NCBI RefSeq assembly: GCF_040566695.1
Contig: NZ_JBEXAE010000004.1
Coordinates: forward strand, 186,001-250,000
Direction: 5' to 3'
DNA: 64,000 nucleotides
DNA from: Sediminicola arcticus
Lineage (GTDB): Bacteria; Bacteroidota; Bacteroidia; Flavobacteriales; Flavobacteriaceae
Positions 9,130-18,190 of this stretch are shown here, in pieces (positions within the stretch are counted from its first letter, which is position 1; every line of letters starts with the position of its first letter). Position numbers and translations under genes: made by a program. A model generated the notes under the pieces. The model had not been told where the DNA came from. It did no database searches and saw only the letters and a program-made list of their open reading frames with translations.

Positions 9130-11139
9130 ATGAAAATTTACCCCACTAAAATCATTAAATTGATACCTACGACCTTTGTTCTTTTTTTATTTTTTTCTTG
9201 TGCCACAGACTCTGATTTATTGTCAGATTTTGTTTTAGAAGATGCAATAGTGAACGAAACAACAATTGATGCAGATAATGCATCAATTGTTGTAGATGAA
9301 GACAAAGCTGTTTCTTTTAACATGCTTAACAATGCTGCAAGCAAAGGTAGCAGAAGACGATATAAAAGTTCTAAGCAACCTAAAAATGGTGGTCTGGTTA
9401 TAGAAAAAGATAGCATTGCCGTGTATACACCTGATTACGATTTTAATGGCAAGGACGCCATTGAAATTACCCTAGAAGTGATCAATGATGATAATACCAG
9501 TTCAGATGTCTTAATGACCGTAGGTGTAACGGTAACCCCTACAGCAGATGTTGTGGACGACAAGGTTGAAACAGACAAAGGTAGCTCTTTGCTGATTGAA
9601 CCTCTGAAAAACGACAAGTTTAGTCAAGAAAGCGCAGTGGTCATTAGTAAAACAACAAATCCTTCCAAAGGTAGTGTTGTTCTTAACGATGATAACACTG
9701 TAACGTATACCCCAAATACTGGTGCTGTAGGCATAGATCTATTTACGTATACCACAGAGCTTACAAATTTAGACGATAGCATTACAACAGAAACAGGTAA
9801 TATCACTGTAACCATTAATGGCTCAGAAGAAAGCCAAGCTAGTGCAGGCCCAATGGGCCCCTTAAAAGCCTTTCCTGGAGCGGTAGGTCACGGACGTAAT
9901 GCAACAGGAGGTAGAGGTGGTTATGTTTATGAGGTTACTAATCTAAATTCTAGCGGACTGGGAAGTCTTGCATATGGCGTTGAAACCCTAACCGGCGCTA
10001 GAACAATAATATTTAAAGTAAGTGGCACCATAAACCATGGTGGTGGAGATTATTTATACCTAGGAGGTGACAATGGAGATGTTACAATTGCAGGAGAAAC
10101 TGCCCCAGGCGGTGGAATAGCAATACGAGGTGAATTTAGAATATCAGATAGTAATGTAATTGTTAGAAATATAAGAATCCGAAATGATAGTGATTGGAGT
10201 GGAAGTAGTCAGGCTGCAATCAGAATCGCATCTTATGGTGATAATCCAAATATTTCGGATATTATTATTGACCATGTTTCTATGAGCTGGGCAGAGGACG
10301 AAAACTTGACCATAACGGCTACCTCAAGTTCAGGATCAGTAAATAATGTAACTATACAAAACTGCTTTATAACTGACAATGTTGGAACAGGAAAGAATGT
10401 AATTGCATACTGGAATACTTCAAATATTTCTTTTTATCAAAATCTATTTGGATATAGCAGTACCAGAAACATAAGATCAAGTTCTTGTTCTGCAAGTTGG
10501 GAGCTAATAAACAATTACACATACAACTATACCGAGTCTGCTACTATTGGGACTTTTGGAAATATTGCTGACTTAATTGGAAACCATTGGGATACAGGTG
10601 GTAATAGCCTACCATATGGCAATGATGTTTTTGAAATATCAGCAGGATCTGCTGACAACTGTTCCAGTAAAGGTCAAACATCAAATCTCTCAAATTCTTT
10701 TGTTTATTTTGCTGATAATTTATTTAATGGTGGAGTTGCGTCATATGGTCCTAACGCAAAATCTAGATTGCAATCTACAAGACAAAATGCATCTGATATT
10801 ACGCCTTATTCTTCAACACTTACCAAAACAAATGTATTAGCAAATGCAGGTGCTTATAATGGTTTGCCGCAAGGGCTAGACACATTTGATGCAGCTAGAT
10901 TTGCAAAAATAGCTTCTGGTGCAGGGGGTAATAGAATGAAATCTGCAGTATATCCTTCAGATTTCCCTAATATTCCTACAGGAACACCGTATACCGATTC
11001 GGATAAAGATGGGATGAGCAATATTTGGGAAACCGCCAATGGTTTAAATCCTAACGATGCCAGAGATGGAAAACAAGACCGTGACGGAGATGGTTATACC
11101 AATTTGGAAGAATATTTACATTTTTTGACCATTCAATAA
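9130..11139 (+). CDS. Lipoprotein polysaccharide lyase, pectate-lyase-like beta-helix
   Basis: A 669-residue secreted lipoprotein. The signal ends in the lipobox FFSC (Cys near 24). Two tandem cadherin/Ig-like modules follow (about 40-235), each with a stretch like YTPDYDFNGKDAIEITLEV or TYTPNTGAVGIDLFTYTTEL. The catalytic part (about 245-600) begins FPGAVGHGRNATGGRGGYV, as in PL1-type pectate lyase-like proteins of Bacteroidota, and continues as a parallel beta-helix (VIVRNIRIRN, IIIDHVSMSWAEDE). The C-terminus has Asp-rich calcium loops (DSDKDGMSN, DRDGDGYTNLEEY). It probably cleaves a uronic-acid polymer at the cell surface. Whether that is a foreign pectin-like glycan or the cell's own exopolysaccharide is open; its place inside the polysaccharide locus favours the second. 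No type IX sorting domain was seen. Confidence 0.85.
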   Translation: MKIYPTKIIKLIPTTFVLFLFFSCATDSDLLSDFVLEDAIVNETTIDADNASIVVDEDKAVSFNMLNNAASKGSRRRYKSSKQPKNGGLVIEKDSIAVYTPDYDFNGKDAIEITLEVINDDNTSSDVLMTVGVTVTPTADVVDDKVETDKGSSLLIEPLKNDKFSQESAVVISKTTNPSKGSVVLNDDNTVTYTPNTGAVGIDLFTYTTELTNLDDSITTETGNITVTINGSEESQASAGPMGPLKAFPGAVGHGRNATGGRGGYVYEVTNLNSSGLGSLAYGVETLTGARTIIFKVSGTINHGGGDYLYLGGDNGDVTIAGETAPGGGIAIRGEFRISDSNVIVRNIRIRNDSDWSGSSQAAIRIASYGDNPNISDIIIDHVSMSWAEDENLTITATSSSGSVNNVTIQNCFITDNVGTGKNVIAYWNTSNISFYQNLFGYSSTRNIRSSSCSASWELINNYTYNYTESATIGTFGNIADLIGNHWDTGGNSLPYGNDVFEISAGSADNCSSKGQTSNLSNSFVYFADNLFNGGVASYGPNAKSRLQSTRQNASDITPYSSTLTKTNVLANAGAYNGLPQGLDTFDAARFAKIASGAGGNRMKSAVYPSDFPNIPTGTPYTDSDKDGMSNIWETANGLNPNDARDGKQDRDGDGYTNLEEYLHFLTIQ

Positions 11140-11172
11140 AAATCAAAAAAAGTTGACTTTAACCAAGTGAAT

Positions 11173-11205
11173 AAAAAAAGGGGAGCTGTAAGCTCCCCTT
11201 TTTTT
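11173..11205. terminator. Strong bidirectional terminator
   Basis: Perfect 15-base stem with a three-base loop. AAAAAAAGGGGAGCT pairs with AGCTCCCCTTTTTTT around GTA. The T-run on both strands suits both the rightward lyase gene and the leftward beta-helix gene, which converge here. Confidence 0.9.
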
Positions 11206-11251
11206 ATTCTTTTTCTAACTAGAAAACATAATATCTTGATCGTACCCTAAA

Positions 11252-12520
11252 TTAATCCTCCCCTTTCAGGTAGGTGAAATTAAGTTTCACATTTTCGTTT
11301 TGCACGGAAAAATAATTAACATATTCAATTCCTTTTGTCCCATTGTTCTTAATGATCAAATTTCCGGTAACATTCTTAAAACTTTTCAAAGTCCCTAATT
11401 TTGAGCCCCTAACTTTAATTACAGGCACAGACAATTTATATGACAAAAATAAATTATCGAAAGCAAATCCTCCCAAAGAGGAATAAATGGTTCTATAGTC
11501 TGGCACTTCAAATCCTAAAGGGGAGTAACCCCAAGACTTACAAATATTGATCGCCGCACAATTCTTAAAGACAACATCAAAGGCGTCACTGCGCTTTCTG
11601 CTGAACAACATGCCCCACTTGCTGTTTTCTACCAAACATTCCTCAAAACTAACCCTACCCCTTACAGGAGACTCTTTATTTGCATTAATATTAATTTCTG
11701 CCGCGGGATATATATTCGATATCACATGGTTATTGCTCAAATAGCAGCTATTAAAGGATATGCTCACGGGCAAGGAACTTGTCTCTAATTTTCCTAATGC
11801 TATTAAAATACCAGAATGACTATTGTTTATAAATGAACAATCCTTGAAATTAATGTTAACAATACGGTCTGCTGGAGAATTTGGTTCTATATCCAATCCT
11901 GCCTCAGGTAAAGTCCCATTAGTTTCCATAAACATACAATTGCTAACAACAACATTTTGGGCACTTATAATGCTCATACCTTGTCGCTTATTATTAATGC
12001 ATTGAACATCCTCTATATAAATATTCTCGCTATATGTCCCCTTATTTTTGCCAGCTATGTAAATTCCATCACCTCCACTATCCTTAATAATAAATCCTTT
12101 AATACTAATGTTTTTAGATTCTCGAATGCTCAACCCATGCCTCCATTCTCCATCTAGATATTCCGCTTTGTTCATCATGAAAATTGTTCCATTTCCTATT
12201 AAGGACACGTCAACAGCGTTTTCTAAGGTTATTAAGGCAGCATTTTTGTTCGTGAACTTGCCTTTTAAGGCTTTTAAAACAACACCTTCTTGAAAGTATA
12301 TGGTTTTCCCTTTCAAATTTTTTAGATGTAATGGTTGAATGAACCATTCTTTATATGCATTATCCACTATGATTGTATCGTAAGAAGAATATAAAGCCCT
12401 CATTATACAATCCGTGCTATTTGTGGGATTACAACCAAAAGTTGATACTTTTGTTTTTTGGGGATAGGTAAAAAAAAATAAACCAAGCAAAATAAAAAAT
12501 AAAATTCTTTCTCTTAACAT
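11252..12520 (-). CDS. Secreted right-handed parallel beta-helix protein
   Basis: A 422-residue protein with an N-terminal signal peptide (FFILLGLFFFTYPQ). A pectin-lyase-like fold is suggested by repeated short strands with Asn/Asp turns (VDVSLIGNGTIF, ISIKGFIIKDSGGDGIYI, VVSNCMFMETNG, VNINFKDCSFINNSHSGILI). This pattern is seen in glycoside hydrolase family 28-like and polysaccharide lyase-like proteins, and in epimerases. I cannot point to a catalytic set, so lyase, hydrolase, epimerase or plain binding are all possible. It converges with the pectate-lyase-like gene across the shared terminator, and the two form an insert between the export operon and the main biosynthetic cluster. A role in trimming or remodelling the exported polymer is an inference from position. 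Confidence 0.7.
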   Translation of the reverse strand: MLRERILFFILLGLFFFTYPQKTKVSTFGCNPTNSTDCIMRALYSSYDTIIVDNAYKEWFIQPLHLKNLKGKTIYFQEGVVLKALKGKFTNKNAALITLENAVDVSLIGNGTIFMMNKAEYLDGEWRHGLSIRESKNISIKGFIIKDSGGDGIYIAGKNKGTYSENIYIEDVQCINNKRQGMSIISAQNVVVSNCMFMETNGTLPEAGLDIEPNSPADRIVNINFKDCSFINNSHSGILIALGKLETSSLPVSISFNSCYLSNNHVISNIYPAAEININANKESPVRGRVSFEECLVENSKWGMLFSRKRSDAFDVVFKNCAAINICKSWGYSPLGFEVPDYRTIYSSLGGFAFDNLFLSYKLSVPVIKVRGSKLGTLKSFKNVTGNLIIKNNGTKGIEYVNYFSVQNENVKLNFTYLKGED

Positions 12521-12699
12521 AAAATAGCTCAGTTCGTAAATGTTGTTAATAACAAGGTATGAATGTACTGAGATTTTTTTAAATGGTTTTAATCGGATTT
12601 ATGTAAGCATTATCAGGATCTTTTTGTGATTCAATAGAAATACTTCAATTTTACACTATTTTCGCATAGTTTTAAAAAGTTGATTAATTTAATATATAT

Positions 12700-13731
12700 A
12701 TGAAAATTCTCGTTACCGGAGCAGCAGGGTTTATTGGTTTTTACGTTTCCAAATTACTCACATCAAAAGGTCATTTTGTGGTTGGTTTGGATAATATCAA
12801 TGACTATTATGATACCGAACTAAAATACGCCCGATTACAACAACTTGGTATATCTAAAGAAAAAGGCACCATCTTTAATTCTATTTCCAAAAGCGAAACA
12901 ATGGGGAATGCATTCCAATTCATACGAATGAACTTGGAGGACAGGGAAACTTTACCCCTATTGTTTAAAAATGAAAAATTTGATGCCGTTTGCAATTTGG
13001 CCGCCCAGGCTGGGGTAAGGTATAGCATAGAAAATCCTGAAACCTATATAGACAGTAATATTGTAGGTTTTTTAAATATTCTGGAATGTTGTAGGCACCA
13101 CCACATAAAGCATTTTGTCTACGCCAGTAGTTCCAGTGTTTATGGTTTAAATGAAAAGATCCCTTTTGAAACCACGGATAACGTAGATCACCCGATAAGC
13201 CTTTATGCCGCTACAAAAAAAAGCAACGAATTAATGGCCCACACGTATAGTCATTTATATGGTTTTCCTACGACAGGACTTCGCTTTTTTACCGTTTACG
13301 GTCCATGGGGAAGACCGGATATGGCCATGTTTTTGTTTACGGAAGCTATTATACAGGGAAAACCGATCAAGGTCTTTAACGAAGGTAAAATGGAAAGGGA
13401 CTTTACCTTCATAAATGACATTGTGGAAGGCGTGGTGCGCATCTTAGAAAAGGACATAACCTCAAGGATTGACTCTAAAGACCTTTATCGCATATACAAC
13501 ATAGGTAACAATAATTCTGTAAAGCTATTGGACTTTATAGAAGCAATTGAAAAAAGTTTAGGTAAAAAAGCAGACAAATTGTTATTACCCATGCAGCCGG
13601 GAGATGTTAAAAAAACATGGGCCAATGTAGATGACTTAATTGAGGATTATGACTACAAACCAAATACCCCTATCGAAAAGGGAGTAGCTTCTTTTGTTGC
13701 TTGGTATAAGCAGTTTTATGGCATATTGTAA
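12700..13731 (+). CDS. UDP-glucuronate 4-epimerase-like SDR protein
   Basis: A 343-residue extended short-chain dehydrogenase/reductase. The NAD-binding motif is GAAGFIG (7-13). Catalytic residues are the SSSS cluster near 143-146 and Y169xxxK173. The N-terminal DNINDYYDTELKYARLQQLG is typical of bacterial UDP-glucuronate 4-epimerases, as are AQAGVRYSIENPETYIDSN and FFTVYGPWGRPDMAMFLFT. The expected reaction turns UDP-glucuronate into UDP-galacturonate. The next gene but one supplies UDP-glucuronate, which fits. It opens the rightward biosynthetic cluster. GalE or UDP-HexNAc epimerase activity cannot be excluded. Confidence 0.88.
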   Translation: MKILVTGAAGFIGFYVSKLLTSKGHFVVGLDNINDYYDTELKYARLQQLGISKEKGTIFNSISKSETMGNAFQFIRMNLEDRETLPLLFKNEKFDAVCNLAAQAGVRYSIENPETYIDSNIVGFLNILECCRHHHIKHFVYASSSSVYGLNEKIPFETTDNVDHPISLYAATKKSNELMAHTYSHLYGFPTTGLRFFTVYGPWGRPDMAMFLFTEAIIQGKPIKVFNEGKMERDFTFINDIVEGVVRILEKDITSRIDSKDLYRIYNIGNNNSVKLLDFIEAIEKSLGKKADKLLLPMQPGDVKKTWANVDDLIEDYDYKPNTPIEKGVASFVAWYKQFYGIL

Positions 13732-14095
13732 TTAAAAAATAAGACTAGTAGAGTAACTTGCTTTTAAAAGACAGGTATGGGCGATTATGAAAATGACCCG
13801 AATACAATTTAGTTACAAAAATAAAAAATGCATTCAACGTATTTATCATTGATCTTAACTTATTACCTCTTTGTAATTTCTTTTAAAAATGCATATTTGC
13901 ATCAGAAACAGATTACAAAGTTGATTTGTAAGATATATATCAAGAAATCTGAGGTATCAAAATAGACGACATCCTTTAAGAATTTCCGAAATTTATAATT
14001 TAATGTATTGTAGGTATTTACTCCAACAAACGAGACATGAAATGTCTAAAAAATAAGAAATAAGAAATTTTATTTAAAATTAAAGTAACATAAAA
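13732..14095. other. Leader region before ugd with nested inverted repeats
   Basis: No gene was found. Two structures stand out. The first is CTTTGTAAT (13869-13877) pairing with ATTACAAAG (13912-13920), enclosing ATGCA-TATT-TGCAT (13889-13902). The second is AGACAT-GAA-ATGTCT (14033-14047), followed by an A-rich tract about 50 bases before the ugd start. They could be operator sites or RNA structure in the ugd leader. Confidence 0.45.
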
Positions 14096-15424
14096 ATGAA
14101 TTTAACTGTTATTGGAACTGGCTATGTTGGCCTTGTAAGCGGTACATGTTTTGCCGAAATGGGAAATACGGTAACCTGTATAGATGTGGATGCCAAAAAA
14201 ATAGAAAATTTGACCAATGGTATCATTCCTATATATGAACCAGGACTGGAAGCCATGGTGAATCGTAATTTAAACAATAAAACGATACATTTCAGCACAA
14301 AGTTATCCGATTATTTAGAAAAGTGCGATGTGGCCTTTATTGCTGTTGGAACCCCAATGGGAGATGATGGTTCTGCCGATTTGAAATATGTGCTTCAGGT
14401 GGCTAAAGAAATAGGACAGCACATGACCCATTCTCTTGTGATTGTGGATAAATCCACAGTTCCCGTAGGTACCGCTGATAAGGTTAGGGACACCATCCAA
14501 AATGAATTGAAACAGCGCAATTTAGACATCCCTTTTCATGTGGTCTCCAATCCCGAATTTTTAAAGGAAGGTGATGCCATTAATGATTTCATGAAACCAG
14601 ATCGTGTAGTGATCGGTTCTGATGACGAGGAGTCTACAGAGCAAATGAGATCCCTATACGCTCCATTTTTCAGGAGCAGTATGGATCGACTTATCACCAT
14701 GGATGTCCGCTCTGCTGAAATGACAAAATACGTGGCCAACGCCATGTTGGCGACCAAAATTTCCTTTATGAATGAAATTGCCAATATCTGTGAATTGGTT
14801 GGCGCTGATGTCAACAAGGTTCGTATTGGGATAGGTTCAGATAGCAGAATTGGGTATAGCTTTATTTATCCAGGGAGTGGCTATGGGGGATCTTGTTTCC
14901 CTAAAGACGTTAAAGCCTTGAAAAAAACGGCTGAAGAACATGGGTATACCGCAAGTTTGATCACCTCTGTGGAAGACGTGAATGACCGGCAAAAACTAGT
15001 GATCGCACAAAAGGTAGTGAACCGTTTTGGTGAAAATTTAACAGGAAAAACCTTTGCCGTTTGGGGGTTGGCATTTAAACCGGAAACCGATGATATGCGA
15101 GAAGCACCATCTATTTATATCATTAAGGAATTGGTGAAAAGAGGGGCCAAAATAAATGCGTATGATCCAAAGGCTATGGAGGAAGCAGCCCATTTTTATT
15201 TGAAGGATATGAAAGAAGTCACCTATGCCAAATCAAAATATGAAACATTGCAAGATGCAGATGCCATGATTTTGTTAACGGAATGGAAAGAATTTAGGTC
15301 ACCAGATTTTGAAGAATTAAAAATACAATTAAAACAACCAATTATTTTCGATGGAAGAAACCAATACAATGATACCTTAATGCAGAAAAAAGGATTTGAA
15401 TATTATCAAATTGGTAAAAAATAA
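14096..15424 (+). CDS. ugd: UDP-glucose 6-dehydrogenase
   Basis: A 442-residue NAD-dependent enzyme oxidising UDP-glucose to UDP-glucuronate in two steps. It has the Rossmann start GTGYVGLVSG (7-16), the STVPVGT motif near 120-126, NPEFLKEGDA, the conserved Lys in EMTKYVANA (K211) and the catalytic cysteine in GSGYGGSCFPKD (C267). The C-terminal UDP-binding domain is complete (AVWGLAFKPETDDMREAPS). Full family length. It supplies the substrate of the epimerase upstream and is followed after six bases by a second nucleotide-sugar dehydrogenase, so the polymer very probably contains uronic acids. Confidence 0.96.
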   Translation: MNLTVIGTGYVGLVSGTCFAEMGNTVTCIDVDAKKIENLTNGIIPIYEPGLEAMVNRNLNNKTIHFSTKLSDYLEKCDVAFIAVGTPMGDDGSADLKYVLQVAKEIGQHMTHSLVIVDKSTVPVGTADKVRDTIQNELKQRNLDIPFHVVSNPEFLKEGDAINDFMKPDRVVIGSDDEESTEQMRSLYAPFFRSSMDRLITMDVRSAEMTKYVANAMLATKISFMNEIANICELVGADVNKVRIGIGSDSRIGYSFIYPGSGYGGSCFPKDVKALKKTAEEHGYTASLITSVEDVNDRQKLVIAQKVVNRFGENLTGKTFAVWGLAFKPETDDMREAPSIYIIKELVKRGAKINAYDPKAMEEAAHFYLKDMKEVTYAKSKYETLQDADAMILLTEWKEFRSPDFEELKIQLKQPIIFDGRNQYNDTLMQKKGFEYYQIGKK

Positions 15425-15430
15425 ATAGTT

Positions 15431-16711
15431 TTGCTCCATATTAACATTGCAGTAATAGGACTGGGATATGTAGGATTGCCTTTAGCCCATATCATGGCTA
15501 CAAAGTATCCTGTGATAGGTTTTGACATCAATACGGATAGAATCCAAGAATTAAATGCTGGATGGGATTCTACTTTAGAGGTTGATGAGGAAAAGTTGGG
15601 CTCCATTTTAAAAAATGGTCCCTCAACTGCTGCAGGATTGTTTTGTTCCTCCTCTCTAGCTGATATTGAAACCTGCAATTATTATATTATTACCGTGCCT
15701 ACTCCAGTAGATGTCAAAAATAGGCCTGACTTATCCCTATTGTTCAAAGCCAGTGAAACTGTTGGTAAAGTGCTCAAAAAGGGAGATATCGTTATTTATG
15801 AATCTACGGTCTATCCTGGGGCTACGGAGGAGGAATGTGTTCCGGTGCTAGAGAAAATAAGTGGATTAACATTTAATATAGATTTTTTTGTGGGTTATTC
15901 CCCAGAACGAATTAATCCGGGGGATAAAGAACACACTATAGACGGTATAGTAAAAGTAACCGCTGGATCTACCAAAGAGGTAGGTGAAAAAGTAGATGAA
16001 CTCTACGCTTCTGTTATACCTGCAGGCACCTATTTGGCCCCCTCCATAAAAGTAGCGGAAGCCTCTAAGGTGATTGAAAATTCCCAACGGGACATTAATA
16101 TTGCCTTTGTAAACGAACTGTCTAAAATCTTTAATTTAATGGGTATAGACACCCAGGCTGTTTTAAAGGCTGCCGGAACCAAATGGAATTTCCTGCCCTT
16201 TAAGCCAGGATTGGTGGGAGGGCACTGTATAGGGGTTGATCCCTACTATCTAGCGCAAAAGGCCCAAGAATACGGTTATCATCCTGAAATTATTTTGGCA
16301 GGTAGACGCATTAATGATGGAATGGGAAAATATGTTGCCTCCCAAGTTGTTAAACTTATGTTGCAACATGAAATTAAAATAAAAGGCTCCAAAATCTTGA
16401 TTTTAGGGATCACCTTTAAAGAAAATTGCACGGACGTTAGAAATACCAAAGTTGTGGATGTAATTAGTGAACTAAATAGTTATGGGGTACATACCACTAT
16501 TTTTGATCCGTGGGCCTCTCCAAAAAAGGTGATGGAAGAATATGGGTTAGCCATAAGAAATGAGGTGCCTTTGGATACTTATGATTCAGTTATACTTGCT
16601 GTGTCCCATAAAGAATTTTTAAAAATGGATCTTAATTCTATGATTAAGCCCAATGGAATTATCTATGATATTAAGGGAGTATTAACGGGAGACATTGAAG
16701 GTAGGTTATAA
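15431..16711 (+). CDS. UDP-N-acetylhexosamine 6-dehydrogenase, WbpO/TviB type
   Basis: A 426-residue nucleotide-sugar dehydrogenase. The N-terminus (IAVIGLGYVGLPLA) and FDINTDRIQELNAGWDSTLEV resemble the TviB/WbpO branch, which makes HexNAc uronic acids from UDP-GlcNAc or UDP-GalNAc. Other motifs are ESTVYPGATEEECVPVLE, YSPERINPGD and the catalytic cysteine in GGHCIGVDPYY (C266). An in-frame stop just upstream leaves TTG at 15431 as the start. It follows ugd by six bases and is probably co-translated. The pair implies both a hexuronic acid and an N-acetylated hexosaminuronic acid in the product. The exact substrate cannot be read from the sequence. Confidence 0.9.
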   Translation: MLHINIAVIGLGYVGLPLAHIMATKYPVIGFDINTDRIQELNAGWDSTLEVDEEKLGSILKNGPSTAAGLFCSSSLADIETCNYYIITVPTPVDVKNRPDLSLLFKASETVGKVLKKGDIVIYESTVYPGATEEECVPVLEKISGLTFNIDFFVGYSPERINPGDKEHTIDGIVKVTAGSTKEVGEKVDELYASVIPAGTYLAPSIKVAEASKVIENSQRDINIAFVNELSKIFNLMGIDTQAVLKAAGTKWNFLPFKPGLVGGHCIGVDPYYLAQKAQEYGYHPEIILAGRRINDGMGKYVASQVVKLMLQHEIKIKGSKILILGITFKENCTDVRNTKVVDVISELNSYGVHTTIFDPWASPKKVMEEYGLAIRNEVPLDTYDSVILAVSHKEFLKMDLNSMIKPNGIIYDIKGVLTGDIEGRL

Positions 16712-16789
16712 AACGGTTTAGGAATAATTATTTAATATAAAGATTACCCATTTTTAAGATCCAATTTTATTTAAAAAGTATAATATTTT

Positions 16790-18142
16790 ATGGACTTTTT
16801 CAAACAAAAGCTATTATTCTCTAAATTTTCGAATCTTAGAAAAAATCCATTGGTTAGGAACATCCTCTTAGTCGGTTTTATTTCGGTACTTGTAAAGTTG
16901 GTAGGCTTTTATAAGGAAACCATCATCGCCTCAAATTTTGGACTTTCAGAGGTTTTGGATACCTATTATATCGCAATACTCGTTCCTACTATCATCCAAA
17001 CTGTTTTTATAGTTTCTCTAAAGAACTTATTCATCCCAAATTACATTATTGAACTTAATACCACCCAACAAAAAGGTAGTTTTCAAACCTTCACCTTTTA
17101 TCTAATAACAATCATTGCCATTATTCTCACAATTTTCGCTATCATATTTGCTGAATTTTTTCTTGATTTTGTTTTTCCTGGACACACTATTGGTTATTAC
17201 CACTTGGTTCGAACACAATTGTACTACGTTCTTCCTTGCTTATTTTTTTGGGGCTATACCGGCTTTCTTAATGGCTTGCAAGAAATTAATAACAATTATT
17301 TTTCATCCACCATATCACAAATATTTTTACCGATTGGGATGATTATATGCTTAGTATTTTTTAAAGATCTATTTGGAGATAAGGTAATTGTAATAGGGAT
17401 GTTGGCAGGTAGTTTCATTAGCTTTTTGTATACTCTTGGTTCTACTCTTATCAATAAGCTAATTGCTATTGGGCCATTGAAAAGAAATGAGAATATGAAC
17501 GAAATGCTAAAACAATATCCAGCAAAGTCTATCTCAGGATTACTGACCGGTATAAACCCGTTTGTAGATCAATTTTTTGCAGCCCAATTAGTGGTCGGCT
17601 CCATTGCCGCCTTAAATTATGGTATAAAAATCCCTGCATTTACCGTTGGTATTTTAATCCTGGCCATTGGTAATGTCTTATTACCCCATTTCTCCAGACT
17701 GATAAGCACTGACCTTGACAGGGCCTATCAGCAACTTTTTAAAATATTGAAATTGGTATTTTTTGGCGGGCTGTTAATTACAATTTTAACCATACTGTTT
17801 TCGGATGACATAATTAGAATTTTGTTCGAACGCAAAGAATTCACCTCAGAGGACACCTATGTAGTAGCAAACATTCAGAGAATAGCATTGGTTTATGTCC
17901 CTTTTTATCTATGCACCTTGGTATGCGTGAAATTTTTAACGGCCATCAATAAAAACAAATTTATGGCTTGGACCTCTTTTTGGAACTTAATTTTAAACCT
18001 AATCATGAATATTGTTTTAGTTAAAATGTATGGTGTATATGGATTAATATTAGCTACTACAATAGTTTACGTAATAGCGAGTTTAATATATATGGGTTAT
18101 ACTTACCGTCTATTTGTAAAAAATAAGGTCTTAAAAAATTAA
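16790..18142 (+). CDS. MurJ/MviN-like lipid-linked oligosaccharide flippase (Wzx role)
   Basis: A 450-residue integral membrane protein with about 12-14 TM helices in the MOP exporter superfamily. The first helices read NILLVGFISVLVKLVGFYKETIIASNFG, and a middle motif GINPFVDQFFAAQL resembles MurJ-like proteins more than classical Wzx. It is shorter than housekeeping MurJ (about 510). Its place between the sugar dehydrogenases and the glycosyltransferases indicates that it moves lipid-linked repeat units across the inner membrane, before polymerisation by the Wzy-like protein three genes on. No other flippase is in the cluster. Confidence 0.82.
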   Translation: MDFFKQKLLFSKFSNLRKNPLVRNILLVGFISVLVKLVGFYKETIIASNFGLSEVLDTYYIAILVPTIIQTVFIVSLKNLFIPNYIIELNTTQQKGSFQTFTFYLITIIAIILTIFAIIFAEFFLDFVFPGHTIGYYHLVRTQLYYVLPCLFFWGYTGFLNGLQEINNNYFSSTISQIFLPIGMIICLVFFKDLFGDKVIVIGMLAGSFISFLYTLGSTLINKLIAIGPLKRNENMNEMLKQYPAKSISGLLTGINPFVDQFFAAQLVVGSIAALNYGIKIPAFTVGILILAIGNVLLPHFSRLISTDLDRAYQQLFKILKLVFFGGLLITILTILFSDDIIRILFERKEFTSEDTYVVANIQRIALVYVPFYLCTLVCVKFLTAINKNKFMAWTSFWNLILNLIMNIVLVKMYGVYGLILATTIVYVIASLIYMGYTYRLFVKNKVLKN

Positions 18143-18190
18143 GTTTTACCAGTATAAAATCTCAAAAAATCTTAAAATATTTTTGTCAAC

